Assembly (NCBI GenBank): GCA_903837345.1
Contig: CAILUG010000047.1
Coordinates: forward strand, 27,020 to 91,019
Direction of reading: 5' to 3'
From: an uncultured Gammaproteobacteria bacterium
GTDB taxonomy: Bacteria > Pseudomonadota > Gammaproteobacteria > Pseudomonadales > Pseudohongiellaceae
Length of the DNA stretch: 64,000 bases
Shown: piece by piece, positions 9,726 to 20,555 of the stretch
Layout: each line of letters starts with the position of its first letter
How positions within the stretch are numbered: the stretch's first letter is position 1
The notes under the pieces: generated by a model
Databases searched by the model: none
What the model was told of the DNA's origin: nothing
What the model saw: the letters and a program-made list of their open reading frames with translations, nothing else
Made by a program: the position numbers and the translations under genes

Positions 9726-11174
9726 ATGAACATCATTCATCCGGTAATTCTGTCAGGTGGCAGCGGATCCCGCTTATGGCCGCTCTCACGTGAAGCCTAT
9801 CCCAAGCAGCTGCTGCCTTTGCAAAGCGGCCACACCATGCTGCAGGAAACTGTGTTGCGTGCGATGCAGCTGCCTACTTCCCGTCTTGCATTGGCAGCCC
9901 CCTTGCTGGTCTGCAATCAGGAACACCGCTTTCTGGTGCGTGAACAATGCCAGGCAGTAGGGCACAATCCTGCGGCCATTTATCTGGAGCCGGCGGGGCG
10001 CAACACTGCTCCGGCCATCGCACTGGCAGCCTTGCATCTGGCTGCAGGAGAACAGCCGGATCCGGATGCGCTGATGCTGGTTATGCCTGCCGATCATGTG
10101 ATCCAGAACCGTCTGGCTTTCGCCAAGGCCGTGGAACAGGCAGCAACTGCGGCCAGTGCCGGGTATCTGGTCACTTTTGGCATCACTCCCGAAGGTCCGG
10201 AAACCGGCTATGGTTATATCCGGAGTGGCGCGGCCTTGCCGGCTTTGCCCGGAGTGGAGTCTGTAGCACAATTTGTGGAAAAGCCGGACAGCGAACGTGC
10301 CAGACAGTTTCTGGTTGAAGGCAATTACAGCTGGAACAGCGGCATGTTTCTGTTCACGGCCGGCAATTACCTGCAGCAGCTGGGCAAGTACCGTCCCGAT
10401 ATCCTGAACGCAGTCACGCGCGCCTGGCAGCAGCGCAGCAGTGATCTTGGTTTTAGCCGGCCTGATAGCGATGCGTTTTTGCTGAGCCCTTCGGATTCCA
10501 TCGATTACGCAGTGATGCAAGCCACCGACAAGGCAGCCGTAGTAAAAGCTGACATGGGCTGGAGCGATGTCGGATCGTGGGAATCCCTGTGGCGGCTGGC
10601 TCCACACGATGACAAAGGCAATGCCATCAATGGTGATGTACTGGCACTCAATACCAGCAACAGCTATCTGCGTTCCGAGAGCCGGCAATTGTCAGTGATC
10701 GGGCTTGACCATGTCGCTGTGGTGGAAACCCGAGATGCGGTGCTGGTAATGGACTTGAATGCTGCACAAGACGTCAAAAAAGTCGTGGATCAGCTACGCA
10801 AGCAGGGCCGCGCTGAAAGCCTGCAGAATTTGCGGGTCTACCGTCCTTGGGGCTGGTATGAAGAAATGGACCATGGCGAAAACTTCAAGGTAAAACGCAT
10901 CCAGGTGAATCCGGGTGAAAAAATTTCGCTGCAATTGCATCACCATCGCGCCGAGCATTGGGTGGTGGTGTGCGGCCAGGCGACCGTCACTGTGGGTGAA
11001 GAGGTCAAGGATCTGGAAGTCAACCAGTCAGTCTATATACCACCGCTTGCCATGCACCGGCTGGAAAACCGCCACGACACGGTTTTGCAGATAATTGAAG
11101 TGCAGTCAGGCAGTTATCTGGGTGAGGATGATATTGTGCGCTTCGAAGACAAGTATCAACGGCATACTTCGTAA
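9726..11174 (+). CDS. manC: Mannose-1-phosphate guanylyltransferase / mannose-6-phosphate isomerase
   Basis: A 482-residue type II bifunctional enzyme. The N-terminal nucleotidyltransferase has the pyrophosphorylase signature GGSGSRLWPLSREAYPKQ and the FVEKP motif used for GDP-mannose formation. The C-terminal cupin isomerase domain (RPWGWYEEMD, QLHHHRAEHWVVV, PPLAMHRLEN) has the metal-binding His residues. It converts fructose-6-P to mannose-6-P and mannose-1-P plus GTP to GDP-mannose. A phosphomannomutase is needed between the two steps, and none is recognised in this window. It is the first gene of the GDP-mannose/GDP-fucose cluster, followed after 15 bp by the HAD gene, and the product feeds Gmd and Fcl downstream. 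Length is normal for AlgA/ManC proteins. Confidence 0.95.
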   Translation: MNIIHPVILSGGSGSRLWPLSREAYPKQLLPLQSGHTMLQETVLRAMQLPTSRLALAAPLLVCNQEHRFLVREQCQAVGHNPAAIYLEPAGRNTAPAIALAALHLAAGEQPDPDALMLVMPADHVIQNRLAFAKAVEQAATAASAGYLVTFGITPEGPETGYGYIRSGAALPALPGVESVAQFVEKPDSERARQFLVEGNYSWNSGMFLFTAGNYLQQLGKYRPDILNAVTRAWQQRSSDLGFSRPDSDAFLLSPSDSIDYAVMQATDKAAVVKADMGWSDVGSWESLWRLAPHDDKGNAINGDVLALNTSNSYLRSESRQLSVIGLDHVAVVETRDAVLVMDLNAAQDVKKVVDQLRKQGRAESLQNLRVYRPWGWYEEMDHGENFKVKRIQVNPGEKISLQLHHHRAEHWVVVCGQATVTVGEEVKDLEVNQSVYIPPLAMHRLENRHDTVLQIIEVQSGSYLGEDDIVRFEDKYQRHTS

Positions 11175-11189
11175 CGAAAGGGCGAGCGC

Positions 11190-11846
11190 TTGGCCAATAC
11201 AGTAATTTTCGATTTTGACGGCACCATTGTCGATTCGGCACCGGCAATTCTCGCCACCCTCCAGCAGGTACTTTCCACGCACCAGATCAAGCCCGTGCGC
11301 CCGTTGAATCGTGATCTGATTGGTCCACCGCTGGCAGCCACCATTATGGCTTTGACCGGCATCAACGAACTACCAAAGCTGGAACAGCTGATTGCCGGTT
11401 TCAAGGCGGAGTATGATGGTTCGGGGTTAAACTCCACTTTGTTGTATGAAGGAATGGATGTTTTGATCAGTGATCTGGTCAAGTCCGGCTATAGGCTGAT
11501 GCTCGCCACCAACAAGCGTCAATATCCGACTGAACGGTTGCTTATAAAATTCAAACTGGCTGAATTCTTCGATGAGGTTCATTGTTTGGACACACGGTCT
11601 CCACCTTATATCGACAAAGCCGGGATGCTTACGGCAATGTTACAGAATGAATCATTGACACCCCGGCAAAGTATTTATATTGGTGACACCTGTCATGACG
11701 AGGTGGCTGCTGCCAAAGCCGGACTGCCTTTCCTGGCAGTGGCATGGGGCTATGGTGTGGGTGTACAGCGGGTTTCGGCGAAAGCCCGGATTGTGGCAGC
11801 CCCTGCAGCGTTGTTGACCGCAATTGCCGATCATTTCGGACGCTGA
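11190..11846 (+). CDS. HAD-superfamily phosphatase (Gph-like)
   Basis: A 218-residue cytosolic HAD hydrolase. Motif I is [10 protein letters not shown] with the nucleophile Asp near residue 8, motif II is MLATNK near residue 106, and motif IV is YIGDTCHDE near residue 167. A small helical cap lies between motifs I and II, as in phosphoglycolate-phosphatase-type proteins. The start is TTG at 11190, with a purine-rich stretch (CGAAAGGGCGAG) upstream; no ATG fits, because the motif I strand begins immediately. It lies between manC and gmd in the same direction, so it may remove phosphate from a sugar intermediate, but the substrate cannot be told. Confidence 0.85.
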   Translation: MANTVIFDFDGTIVDSAPAILATLQQVLSTHQIKPVRPLNRDLIGPPLAATIMALTGINELPKLEQLIAGFKAEYDGSGLNSTLLYEGMDVLISDLVKSGYRLMLATNKRQYPTERLLIKFKLAEFFDEVHCLDTRSPPYIDKAGMLTAMLQNESLTPRQSIYIGDTCHDEVAAAKAGLPFLAVAWGYGVGVQRVSAKARIVAAPAALLTAIADHFGR

Positions 11847-11907
11847 AATATCTGGTAGTGTAGCTGACTGTTCCTTTGATATACCGACGAAACCAAGTGG
11901 AGTTCCA

Positions 11908-12993
11908 ATGATGAAGAAGGCATTTGTTACCGGCGTTACCGGCCAGGACGGAGCCTATCTTGCCGAATTCCTGCTCAACAAGGGTTATGAAGTCCATGGA
12001 CTCAAGCGCCGGACTTCGCTGTTCAATACAGATCGTATCGATCATCTTTATGAAGGTCCTGAAGTCCGCAATCGCCATTTCATATTGCATCATGGTGACC
12101 TGACCGACAGTTCCAGCCTGATCCGCATAATCCAGCAGGTGCGTCCAGACGAAATCTACAACCTGGCGGCCCAGAGCCATGTGGCTGTGTCATTCGAGGA
12201 GCCCGAATATACGGCCAATTCCGATGCGCTTGGCACGCTGCGACTGCTGGAAGCCATCCGTATTCTCGGCCTCGAGAAGACCACGCGTTTCTACCAGGCT
12301 TCCACCAGTGAGCTTTACGGTCTGGTGCAGGAAACACCGCAGAAGGAAACCACACCGTTTTATCCGCGCAGCCCCTATGCAGTGGCCAAACTCTATGGGT
12401 ACTGGATCACGATCAACTATCGTGAAGCCTATGGCCTCTATGCCTGCAACGGCATTTTGTTCAACCACGAATCACCAACCCGCGGCGAAACTTTTGTTAC
12501 CCGCAAAATCACCCGCGCACTTTCCCGCATCAAGCTCGGGCTGCAGGATTGTCTGTTTCTCGGCAACCTCTCTGCCAAGCGTGACTGGGGTCATGCAAGG
12601 GATTACATCGAGATGATGTGGCTGATGCTGCAACAACCCAAACCCGAAGATTTCGTGATTGCCACCGGGGAACAACATTCCGTTGAGGACTTCGTCAACG
12701 CCGCGGCCACTGAACTTGAGCTAAGCATCAAATGGCAGGGCAGTGGCATCGATCGCAAGGGCTATGATGAAAACGGTCGTTGTGTTGTCGCAGTCGATCC
12801 ACGCTATTTCCGCCCTGTAGAAGTGGAAACCCTGCTTGGCGACGCTTCGAAAGCGCGCATCAAACTTGGCTGGGTACCCAAAACCACCTTTACCGAACTG
12901 GTTGCCGAGATGGCGCAAGCGGATTTCCAGTCTGCCAAACGCGATGCGCTGGTACGGGAACATGGCTACAAGGCCATGGATCATCACGAATAG
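11908..12993 (+). CDS. gmd: GDP-mannose 4,6-dehydratase
   Basis: A 361-residue extended short-chain dehydrogenase that converts GDP-mannose to GDP-4-keto-6-deoxy-mannose. It has the N-terminal nucleotide-binding motif [16 protein letters not shown], the TSELYG catalytic segment and the [15 protein letters not shown] motif with the Tyr-x3-Lys pair. [17 protein letters not shown] is the GMD family signature. The first ATG of the ATGATG pair at 11908 follows GTGGAG at good spacing; an upstream in-frame ATG at 11824 would overlap the HAD gene and adds unconserved residues. It is followed 10 bp later by fcl. The two enzymes make GDP-L-fucose, a donor for O-antigen or exopolysaccharide. Confidence 0.96.
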   Translation: MMKKAFVTGVTGQDGAYLAEFLLNKGYEVHGLKRRTSLFNTDRIDHLYEGPEVRNRHFILHHGDLTDSSSLIRIIQQVRPDEIYNLAAQSHVAVSFEEPEYTANSDALGTLRLLEAIRILGLEKTTRFYQASTSELYGLVQETPQKETTPFYPRSPYAVAKLYGYWITINYREAYGLYACNGILFNHESPTRGETFVTRKITRALSRIKLGLQDCLFLGNLSAKRDWGHARDYIEMMWLMLQQPKPEDFVIATGEQHSVEDFVNAAATELELSIKWQGSGIDRKGYDENGRCVVAVDPRYFRPVEVETLLGDASKARIKLGWVPKTTFTELVAEMAQADFQSAKRDALVREHGYKAMDHHE

Positions 12994-13003
12994 GTTGTAT
13001 CAG

Positions 13004-13975
13004 GTGAAACAGCGCATTTTTGTTGCAGGACACAAGGGTATGGTGGGCTCGGCAATCCTGCGATGCCTGCAAAACCGCAATGATGTCGAGCTGGTAACTG
13101 CCAGCCGTGCGGAACTTGATCTCACCAACCAGGCCGCAGTGCAAGCCTTCATGCAAAAGACCAGGCCTGACCAGATTTATCTGGCCGCAGCCAAGGTCGG
13201 CGGCATCCACGCCAACGACACTTATCCGGCAGAATTCATCCATGAAAACCTGATGGTTGAATGCAATGTCGTACACGCGGCACATCTTGCCGATGTGCAG
13301 AAACTGCTGTTCCTCGGCTCTTCGTGCATCTATCCCAAGCTGGCTCCACAGCCGATGCCGGAGGAAGCCTTGCTGTCAGGTCCGCTTGAGCCCACCAATG
13401 AGCCCTATGCGATAGCCAAGATTGCCGGCATCAAGCTGTGTGAAAGCTACAATCGTCAATACGGGCGTGATTACCGCAGTGTGATGCCCACCAACCTCTA
13501 TGGGCCAGGCGACAATTTCCATCCCGACAACAGTCATGTGATTCCGGCCCTGATGCGACGTTTGCATGAGGCTGCACGGGCCCAGCTGGCTGAAGTGGTG
13601 ATCTGGGGCAGTGGCACTCCCAAGCGGGAATTCCTGCATGTTGATGACATGGCTCATGCCTGTGTGCATGTACTGGAATTGCCGCTTGCGCAATATCAGA
13701 CCCACACTTCGCCCAGACTGTCGCACCTCAATGTCGGCACCGGCACAGACTGTTCGATTCGTGAGCTGGCCGAATCGCTGGCTCGCATCACCGGCTTTAC
13801 AGGCAAATTGGCATTTGATACCGGCAAGCCCGATGGTCCGCCCCGCAAACTGGTGGATGTATCGCGTTTGTCAGCGCTGGGCTGGACTGCCGGCATCCCG
13901 CTGGAACAGGGTTTGCGGCACACTTATGCGTGGTTTCTGCAGCAGCAAACACAAGGCGCCATGCGGGGTTACTAG
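13004..13975 (+). CDS. fcl: GDP-L-fucose synthase
   Basis: A 323-residue SDR-family epimerase/reductase that turns GDP-4-keto-6-deoxy-mannose into GDP-L-fucose with NADPH. Visible motifs are the N-terminal [12 protein letters not shown], the [10 protein letters not shown] segment and the catalytic [11 protein letters not shown]yr-x3-Lys. [15 protein letters not shown] and EFLHVDDMA are typical of WcaG/Fcl. The GTG at 13004 fits the family N-terminus and sits 9 bases after the AGG at 12992-12994; TTG at 12995 is an alternative. It is the last gene of the cluster. Its stop lies 3 bp from the stop of the convergent histidine kinase. Confidence 0.95.
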   Translation: MKQRIFVAGHKGMVGSAILRCLQNRNDVELVTASRAELDLTNQAAVQAFMQKTRPDQIYLAAAKVGGIHANDTYPAEFIHENLMVECNVVHAAHLADVQKLLFLGSSCIYPKLAPQPMPEEALLSGPLEPTNEPYAIAKIAGIKLCESYNRQYGRDYRSVMPTNLYGPGDNFHPDNSHVIPALMRRLHEAARAQLAEVVIWGSGTPKREFLHVDDMAHACVHVLELPLAQYQTHTSPRLSHLNVGTGTDCSIRELAESLARITGFTGKLAFDTGKPDGPPRKLVDVSRLSALGWTAGIPLEQGLRHTYAWFLQQQTQGAMRGY

Positions 13976-13978
13976 TAT

Positions 13979-16696
13979 TCAGCGCTGTTTCACGCCGGCA
14001 ATTACCTCGGACAATTCCTGCATCCGGTAGGGTTTCTGGATGAAACCGAGAATGTGGCTCTGGTTGATTTCCCCGGTGATGTCTTCGCGGCTGAAACCGG
14101 TAGACAGGATCGCTTTCAGCGCCGGATTGATCTTCTTCATTGCTTCAAGGCATTCGAGCCCCCCCATCTTCGGCATGATCATGTCGACCATCACGATGTC
14201 GATTTCCTGCCAGTGTTGCCGGTAATACTCGAGACCACTGACACCGTTGTCAGCCAGCCGTACCGTGTAACCCAGTTGGGTCAGCATTTTCTCACCGACC
14301 TGCCGCACCAGTTGCTGGTCGTCGACCAGCAGCAGTGTGCCGCTGCCGTGCACCAGTTGGCGCGCCAGGGGTTTGCGCTGTTCTTGCAGGGGATTGGCGT
14401 GCAAAGGCAGATAGATCTTGAACAGGCTGCCTTTGCCGACTTCGCTGTACACATGCACTGCGCCTTTGTGGTTCTGCACGACTCCATAAACCATTGCCAG
14501 GCCGAGACCGGTGCCTTTGCCTTCTTCCTTGTCGGTAAAGAAGGGTTCGAAGATGCGATCAATGTTTTCTTCGGCAATGCCTATACCGGTATCTGACACC
14601 GAAATCACACAGTATTCGCCAGCACTGATGCCTAAGCTGGCCACTGAAGTAAGTTCATCAAGTGTGATGACCTCTGTCTTGAAAGTAAGATTGCCGCCCT
14701 TGGGCATGGCATCACGCGCATTGACAGCCAAGTTGAGAAAAATCTGGCTGATCTGGCCCGGGTCACCCAGCACGGTGGGGCTGCCGGCGCAGGAAATCCG
14801 GGTGATCACAATGTTCTTGTCGACGGTGCTTTCCATCAGGCCCACCAGATCCGCCAATACCGTGTTGATTTCGACCGGTACCAGCATGAACTTGCCTTTG
14901 CGGGCAAAACCGAGCAGCTGGCTGGTGAGATCCTTGGCGCGAATCGCCGCCATTTCAATCAGTTCCACACTGCGATGCGCATCCGGATTGCCTGCGTATT
15001 CCGCTTTCAACATGTCGGCATGGCCCAGCACGCCGGTAAGCAGGTTGTTGAAGTCGTGGGCAATACCGCCGGCGAGTGTGCCCACGGCTTCCATTTTCTG
15101 GGCCTGCCGGTAGGCATTCTGCAATTGTTCCTTTTCCTTTTCGGCGCGTTTGCGTTCGCTGATGTCGCGCATGACGCCGAGAAAGCCCATCGGGTTGCCA
15201 CCTTCATCGAACAGCACGTCCATGGTCGATTCCACGGTTTTGGTGGAGCCATCCTTGCAGCGGATTTCATATTCCTGGAATTCATGGATGTCGGATTTTT
15301 TTTCGCTGCTCTGGATTTCACGCACGGCCTTTTGCATGACAGCACGCGCCATCATCGCCGAGCGTGGTTCGAGATGGGCGTAGATGGGATGCCCCAGCAG
15401 TTCTTCCACCGGGTAACCGCACTGCTGGGTGACAGAAGGGCTGATATAGGTGCACATGCCGTTGAGGTCGCTGGTATAGATCACGTCCGAGATGTTGTTG
15501 GCCAGCATGCGATAACGGATTTCACTTTCCTGCAGTGCGGCATTGACATCAATGAGAGCATTGCTGCGGTCGGCCAGGTCGCGAGTGCGTTCATTCACCA
15601 GCGCCACGATCTTGTTTGACTGCAGGCGCACCCACAACAGCATTGACAGCATCCACAGGCTCAGCATGACGCCGATGCCCAGCACCCACCAGCGGGTACT
15701 GGTCTGCATGGAGGTCACCAGCGACGGCGACGCTTTGGCTACGATGTCGAAATTCTGCCCCAGTGCCTGGTAGCTCGCCTTTTTTACGCCTGGAGCATGC
15801 AGGAATGCAGCCATTTCGTTGCTGAGGGATTCCAGTACTTTTCCTGCCGGTGGTGCCGGCAGGAAAACCGCTTCAATGCCGTGATAGGACTGTGGCAATA
15901 AGTCGAACAGTGCGGCGGCCGGATATCTGGTATAGGCGGAAGCATAGCCGATCAGTTGCTCACGACGTGCTTCCACAGTGGCCGGCACGATGCCGCCACG
16001 GTACAGAGGGTAGTAATAGACAGTTATAAAAAATTCGGAATCGGCTTTGTGGTCAGGAAAATAATTGCGGGAAGTCAGCATGCCGGAGTCGCGGGCCTGC
16101 AGCATTGCCAGCTGGAAATCCGGCAGGTTCGAACGATCCAGTCCGGCTGTCTCCTGCGTCGGGCCATAACCGGCTTCGCGCAATACCGGGAAATATGCAT
16201 CACGTGCATCAGCGGCTTTGAGGCCCTTGTTGCCTTGTTCAACGACCGGCAGCGTGGCTCGTTCGGTGTTGCCCAGTATCTCCTTGGCCAGGTCACGACT
16301 TTTCAATTGCCCGGCCGGCACCAGCGGCAGCAGGGCCAGTGAGGTGGTTTCCAGTCCGGCAACCGGTTTATCCCACAGATACTGGCGGAATTGCTGGTCT
16401 GTCATCACCACGCCTTTCGCTACATCCTGCTGGATGCGGGTGAAGGCACTGGTCAGGGCATCAAACAGGGGCTGGGTATAGGTGGCAACGGCAGAGGCCG
16501 CCGCCATGGCCTGTACTGAATTCTCGACATGGGAATCGAGCCTGAGTTCATCCTCGTGTACCGCGTATTGAAATGCAGACGCAGTGATGCCCAACCCCAA
16601 GGCCAGTGTGACCGCAAGTGAAGTCAGTGAAGCTCCAGGCAACAACTGCCTGTGTTGTTGGCGAGCAAGGTCCGCGATGAACGGATCGGTGGCCAT
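13979..16696 (-). CDS. CHASE-domain hybrid sensor histidine kinase
   Basis: A 905-residue inner-membrane hybrid kinase. A transmembrane helix near residues 20-42 precedes a periplasmic CHASE-type sensor of about 290 residues, and a second helix lies near residues 335-358. A PAS domain with PAC segment follows (residues about 390-510), then a short coiled linker. The HisKA domain has His547 in [11 protein letters not shown], and the HATPase domain has DTGIGI and GTGLGL. A C-terminal receiver domain has acceptor Asp838 in [16 protein letters not shown] domains sense small molecules outside the membrane, and the ligand here is unknown. No separate response regulator or histidine phosphotransferase is adjacent, so output must be elsewhere. 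It lies downstream of lptE on the same strand after a 137-base gap. Confidence 0.9.
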   Translation of the reverse strand: MATDPFIADLARQQHRQLLPGASLTSLAVTLALGLGITASAFQYAVHEDELRLDSHVENSVQAMAAASAVATYTQPLFDALTSAFTRIQQDVAKGVVMTDQQFRQYLWDKPVAGLETTSLALLPLVPAGQLKSRDLAKEILGNTERATLPVVEQGNKGLKAADARDAYFPVLREAGYGPTQETAGLDRSNLPDFQLAMLQARDSGMLTSRNYFPDHKADSEFFITVYYYPLYRGGIVPATVEARREQLIGYASAYTRYPAAALFDLLPQSYHGIEAVFLPAPPAGKVLESLSNEMAAFLHAPGVKKASYQALGQNFDIVAKASPSLVTSMQTSTRWWVLGIGVMLSLWMLSMLLWVRLQSNKIVALVNERTRDLADRSNALIDVNAALQESEIRYRMLANNISDVIYTSDLNGMCTYISPSVTQQCGYPVEELLGHPIYAHLEPRSAMMARAVMQKAVREIQSSEKKSDIHEFQEYEIRCKDGSTKTVESTMDVLFDEGGNPMGFLGVMRDISERKRAEKEKEQLQNAYRQAQKMEAVGTLAGGIAHDFNNLLTGVLGHADMLKAEYAGNPDAHRSVELIEMAAIRAKDLTSQLLGFARKGKFMLVPVEINTVLADLVGLMESTVDKNIVITRISCAGSPTVLGDPGQISQIFLNLAVNARDAMPKGGNLTFKTEVITLDELTSVASLGISAGEYCVISVSDTGIGIAEENIDRIFEPFFTDKEEGKGTGLGLAMVYGVVQNHKGAVHVYSEVGKGSLFKIYLPLHANPLQEQRKPLARQLVHGSGTLLLVDDQQLVRQVGEKMLTQLGYTVRLADNGVSGLEYYRQHWQEIDIVMVDMIMPKMGGLECLEAMKKINPALKAILSTGFSREDITGEINQSHILGFIQKPYRMQELSEVIAGVKQR

Positions 16697-16833
16697 GGTT
16701 ATGCTGTTACCGTTTTATCAGTGCCCGATACTGCTATTACGGTGATATCTATGGCTTGCTTTAGGCTTTTCTGCCTTTTACAGGGGGAAAGCTCACAGTC
16801 CTGGTAAAGCGATTCAGGCGAACAGTGGCAGCT

Positions 16834-17319
16834 TCAAGGCGTGAATGCCTGCAGGCGGCGCAGGATCAATTGCGATAGCTCCTGTCGCATTTCATTCTGG
16901 ATAATCACCGCTTCCTCGGCTTTTGCCACCGCATTGTCCGGATCGGCCAGGTACACCTTGGAAAGGTTCAATTTCTGCGGCGGGATCGCGGTCGCGCTGC
17001 CGCGTTTGAGCTGGAACGTCACTGTCATCAGGATTTCATATTCACCGGCGCGCGCATTGGAATTGATGCTGATGGCGCGTTCGCTGCTGGTTTCGGGGCC
17101 CAGCGACAGGGTGTAGATGTCGGGGCCTGGGGTGGCGGCCAGTGATATCTTGTTGCTGACCAGAGTCTTCAGCAATTCACGTCCCATCAACGTACTGTCA
17201 TTGATGTTGTCGAGATGCAGTGGCTGCAGGCTGGCGGGCAGCTCGGCGGTGCCGCGCAACGCAAAGCCGCAGGCTGTGAGCAGCAGGGTGGTCAGTGTGA
17301 TGATTACAAGTCGTTTCAT
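16834..17319 (-). CDS. lptE: LPS-assembly lipoprotein LptE
   Basis: A 161-residue outer-membrane lipoprotein. The signal peptide MKRLVIITLTTLLLTACG ends in a lipobox with the lipidated Cys at residue 17. The remainder (GFALRGTAELPASLQPLHLD at the start of the mature protein) matches the LptE/RlpB family. LptE plugs the LptD barrel that inserts lipopolysaccharide in the outer membrane. The ATG at 17319 is chosen because it starts the signal peptide; upstream codons fall inside a palindromic repeat. It follows leuS on the same strand, a common gammaproteobacterial order. The holA gene that usually follows is not here; a histidine kinase takes its place. Confidence 0.88.
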   Translation of the reverse strand: MKRLVIITLTTLLLTACGFALRGTAELPASLQPLHLDNINDSTLMGRELLKTLVSNKISLAATPGPDIYTLSLGPETSSERAISINSNARAGEYEILMTVTFQLKRGSATAIPPQKLNLSKVYLADPDNAVAKAEEAVIIQNEMRQELSQLILRRLQAFTP

Positions 17320-17345
17320 GGTTATTCTCACAGCATCTGTGTCCA

Positions 17346-17452
17346 GCCTCTGGCCGGCACAGTGTTCCGCGACCGCCGCAAGTACGTCCCTGCAGGCTTG
17401 GTCTTCGGCATCCATGCCTCAGATGTCGCTACACACTGTGCCGGCCAGAGGC
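17346..17452. repeat. Palindromic repeat, copy 1 (conserved core, variable arms)
   Basis: A 107-base element between leuS and lptE. Perfect 20-base inverted arms lie at 17346-17365 and 17433-17452. The inside, read on the minus strand, contains GAGGCATGGATG and CAGGGACGTACTTG. The same core occurs in the element at 25064-25175, whose arms are unrelated in sequence. As RNA it would form a long hairpin in the leuS-lptE transcript. Confidence 0.8.
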
Positions 17453-17477
17453 TTCGTAGAATTGCGCGTTTCATTTT

Positions 17478-20018
17478 TTACCCGACCACAATGTTGATCA
17501 GCTTGCCGGGTACTACGATCAGTTTCTTCACCGCCAAGCCTGCCATGAACTTCTGTACTGATTCATTGGCCAGTGCCGCAGCTTCAATGGCTGCCTTGTC
17601 ACTGTCAACCGGTAGTTCCAGCACTGCCCGCAGTTTGCCATTCACCTGGGCGGCGATGCTGACCCTGGTGGCAACCAGCGCACTTTCATCCCAGCCGGGC
17701 CAGGCCGCGTCTATCAGAGCGCCTTGTTTGCCAAGATGGGCCCACAGTACATGGCACATGTGGGGCACGATGGGGGCGAGCAACAACACGATTGCTTCCA
17801 GCGCTTCCTGCGCGATGGCCTGGTTCTGGCCGCCGTCCTGGATGTTGTGGGCCGCGGCGAACTTGTTGAGTTCGTTATAAAGCTCCATCACGGCGGCAAT
17901 GGCTGTGTTGAATACCTGCCGACGGTCATAGTCATCGGTGACTTTCCTGATGGTGGCGTGCGTCTTCTGGCGCACCTCTTTCTGGGCCTCGTTGAGGCTG
18001 GCCACATCAACTTTCACAGAGCCTGCAGTGTAGCTGCCGATCAGCTTCCACAGACGACGCAGGAAACGGTAAGCGCCCTCCACGCCGCTGTCCGACCATT
18101 CCAGGCTTTGATCAGGTGGCGAAGTGAACATCATGTAAAGACGCACAGTGTCAGCACCGTATTGCTCAATCATGCTTTCCGGATCAACCGTATTGCCGAG
18201 AGACTTGGACATCTTGGCGCCGTCTTTCAGCACCATGCCCTGGGTCAGCAGACGCTTGAAAGGTTCGTCGGTCTTCACCAGGCCGAGATCGCGCATAAGT
18301 TTGTGGAAGAAACGCGAATACAGCAAATGCAGGATCGCGTGTTCGATGCCGCCGATGTACTGGTCCACATCCAGCCAGTAATCCACTTCCGGCTGGTTGA
18401 GCATGCCGCCTTCAAACCGGGCACAGGTAAAACGTGCGTAGTACCACGACGACTCCATGAAGGTGTCGAAAGTATCGGTTTCGCGTTCGGCTTTGCCACC
18501 GCATTTGGGGCAAGTGCAGTCTATGAAGCTACGCAGCTTCTTGATCGGTGAAGTGGCGCCGTCTATTTCCACTTCGGTCGGCAGCACCACCGGCAGGTCT
18601 TTGTCCGGTACAGGTACTGCTCCGCACTGCTGGCAGTTGATGATCGGAATCGGTGCACCCCAGTAGCGCTGACGGCTGACGCCCCAGTCGCGCAGGCGGA
18701 AATTCACCTGTTTGTGGCCGGTGCCATTGACGCTGAAGTGGTCGACAAAAATTGCAAATGCTTCGTCAAAATCCTTTCCGTTCAGCATGACTTCCCGGAC
18801 GGCGGGATGTTCCAGCCCCGGCAGGTCTTTATTCTGCGGAGTCAGTTCGCCACCCTGGTTGAACAGAATGCCATGTCCGGTAAACGCAGCTTTGCTGAAA
18901 TCATGGTCGCTGCCATCAGCAGGGCGGATGACAGGCTTGATGGCCAGGCCATATTTCTGCGCGAACTCGAAATCACGCTGATCGTGCGCAGGTACCGACA
19001 TTACCGCGCCGGATCCGTAGGACATCAGCACGAAATTGGCAACCCAGATCGGCACCTGCTCGCCAGTGAGCGGATGAATGGCCCGCAGGCCGGTATCCAT
19101 GCCTTCTTTCTCAAGCGTGGCCAGTTCAGCTTCGGCGAGTTTGATGTTGTCCTGTTTCCTGACAAACGCGGCCAGAACCGGATTGTTTTTGGCAGCCTTC
19201 AGTGCCAGCGGATGCTGGGCGGCCACCGCGCAATAGGTAACGCCCATCAGGGTGTCGGGGCGAGTCGTGTAAACAGTCAGCAGTTTGGAGGAGCCCGCCA
19301 CAGTGAACGAGAACTCCAGGCCCTCGGAGCGGCCAATCCAGTTCTGCTGCATCACGCGCACGCGTTCGGGCCAGCCGTCGAGCTGGTCGAGCCCGCTCAG
19401 GAGTTCGTCAGCGTAGGCCGTGATCCTGATAAACCACTGTGGAATCTTGCGACGTTCCACCAGTGCGCCCGAACGCCAGCCACGGCCGTCTATCACCTGT
19501 TCGTTGGCAAGCACGGTCATATCGACCGGATCCCAGTTCACTTCGGCATCTTTCTTGTAGACCAGTCCTTTCTCGAACAGCCGGCAGAAGAACCATTGTT
19601 CCCACCGGTAGTAATCAGGATGACAGGTGGCGAGTTCGCGATCCCAGTCATAGGCATAGCCAAGCTGCTGCAGCTGCATGCGCATGTACTTGATGTTGTC
19701 GTAGGTCCACTCTGCCGGTGGCACCTTGTGCTTCAGCGCCGCGTTCTCGGCCGGCAGCCCGAACGCATCAAAGCCCATCGGCTGCAGCACGTTCTTGCCG
19801 CGCATGCGCTGGAAGCGCGAAATCACGTCACCAATCGTGTAGTTGCGTACATGGCCCATGTGCAGGCGACCGCTCGGGTACGGAAACATCGACAGGCAGT
19901 AGAACTTGGGCCTTGAGTGGTCCACGTCCACCTTGAAACTGTGATGGTCCTGCCAGTAGCCCTGGGCTGCTGCTTCAACCGGCTTGTGGTCGTAGTCTTC
20001 TTTGAAATCGATCGTCAT
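17478..20018 (-). CDS. leuS: Leucyl-tRNA synthetase
   Basis: An 846-residue class Ia aminoacyl-tRNA synthetase of normal bacterial LeuRS length. The HIGH-type motif is [15 protein letters not shown] near residue 45 and the KMSKS motif is [12 protein letters not shown] in the C-terminal half. The inserted CP1 editing domain carries [15 protein letters not shown], and a zinc-type CPKCGG cluster is present. The protein attaches leucine to tRNA-Leu and hydrolyses mischarged tRNA. The ATG at 20018 ([10 protein letters not shown]) gives the family N-terminus. lptE follows on the same strand after a 158-base gap filled largely by a palindromic repeat. Essential housekeeping gene; call is certain. 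Confidence 0.98.
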   Translation of the reverse strand: MTIDFKEDYDHKPVEAAAQGYWQDHHSFKVDVDHSRPKFYCLSMFPYPSGRLHMGHVRNYTIGDVISRFQRMRGKNVLQPMGFDAFGLPAENAALKHKVPPAEWTYDNIKYMRMQLQQLGYAYDWDRELATCHPDYYRWEQWFFCRLFEKGLVYKKDAEVNWDPVDMTVLANEQVIDGRGWRSGALVERRKIPQWFIRITAYADELLSGLDQLDGWPERVRVMQQNWIGRSEGLEFSFTVAGSSKLLTVYTTRPDTLMGVTYCAVAAQHPLALKAAKNNPVLAAFVRKQDNIKLAEAELATLEKEGMDTGLRAIHPLTGEQVPIWVANFVLMSYGSGAVMSVPAHDQRDFEFAQKYGLAIKPVIRPADGSDHDFSKAAFTGHGILFNQGGELTPQNKDLPGLEHPAVREVMLNGKDFDEAFAIFVDHFSVNGTGHKQVNFRLRDWGVSRQRYWGAPIPIINCQQCGAVPVPDKDLPVVLPTEVEIDGATSPIKKLRSFIDCTCPKCGGKAERETDTFDTFMESSWYYARFTCARFEGGMLNQPEVDYWLDVDQYIGGIEHAILHLLYSRFFHKLMRDLGLVKTDEPFKRLLTQGMVLKDGAKMSKSLGNTVDPESMIEQYGADTVRLYMMFTSPPDQSLEWSDSGVEGAYRFLRRLWKLIGSYTAGSVKVDVASLNEAQKEVRQKTHATIRKVTDDYDRRQVFNTAIAAVMELYNELNKFAAAHNIQDGGQNQAIAQEALEAIVLLLAPIVPHMCHVLWAHLGKQGALIDAAWPGWDESALVATRVSIAAQVNGKLRAVLELPVDSDKAAIEAAALANESVQKFMAGLAVKKLIVVPGKLINIVVG

Positions 20019-20555
20019 GACTGCTGTTTGATTCGGTAATTTCGGGGTTCGGAAAGGGGGGCATTCTACTCTGAGTGGCTGTTTCTTCGCAGCTTTTAAG
20101 CCAGGGAGGCGCTAGCCGTTTCGATCAGGGCTCGGTACAGGACACCCACTGCGGGGTTTTGAGCGCGGGGCTACCCGATGAGCATCCCCCCAGCGACTCG
20201 GCATAGCCTCGTGGCGTTCGGCTGCGCGCAAAGCGATGCTTTGCAAACGCTTGCCTCACCCTCACCACTCCACCGGGTTCCCGTATCAGAAACAGTGCGT
20301 GTGGGTGTCATGAGGTCCTGTGGTTGGTGCTTCGATGGTAAGGCTGCAACGCGGCGGGGCTGGGGCAAGGGAGCGACGAACCCATTCGAGCGGCTTTCCC
20401 TGTGCTGGAAAAAGCCGAAAAAGCGCGAGGACTGTCTGAGCTGGAAAATCGCACAGCGATTTTCTGGCGAGTTCCGCAGCGCCGGCTTTTTTCAGCACAG
20501 GAGCGCGAGGGGTGAGGAGCCCCTTGCCCCAGCCCCGCCGCGTTGCAGACTGGGA
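20019..20555. other. 537-base gap between leuS and the GNAT gene: no real gene seen
   Basis: The stretch just upstream of leuS should hold its promoter, but I could not define it. Most of the rest is the nested palindrome described separately (20344-20548). An open frame running from 20178 through it into the GNAT gene has odd composition and no recognisable protein features, so I do not call it. Confidence 0.6.
20344..20548. repeat. Nested long palindromic repeat (205 bp)
   Basis: Outer arms of 28 bases pair perfectly (20344-20371 with 20521-20548). Inside, CCTGTGCTGGAAAAAGCCG (20399-20417) pairs with 20483-20501, with a small mismatch or bulge. At the centre AAAATCGCACAGCGATTTT makes a tight hairpin. 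The layered structure looks like a dispersed intergenic element, possibly a miniature-transposon remnant. No transposase is adjacent. It is not similar to the 17.4 and 25.1 kb elements. Confidence 0.75.

Noticed and set aside
17320..17415. N-terminal extension of LptE
   Set aside because: It is encoded by the palindromic repeat and would bury the lipoprotein signal peptide.
18714..19916. 400-codon plus-strand open frame
   Set aside because: Antisense to leuS, with no protein features.
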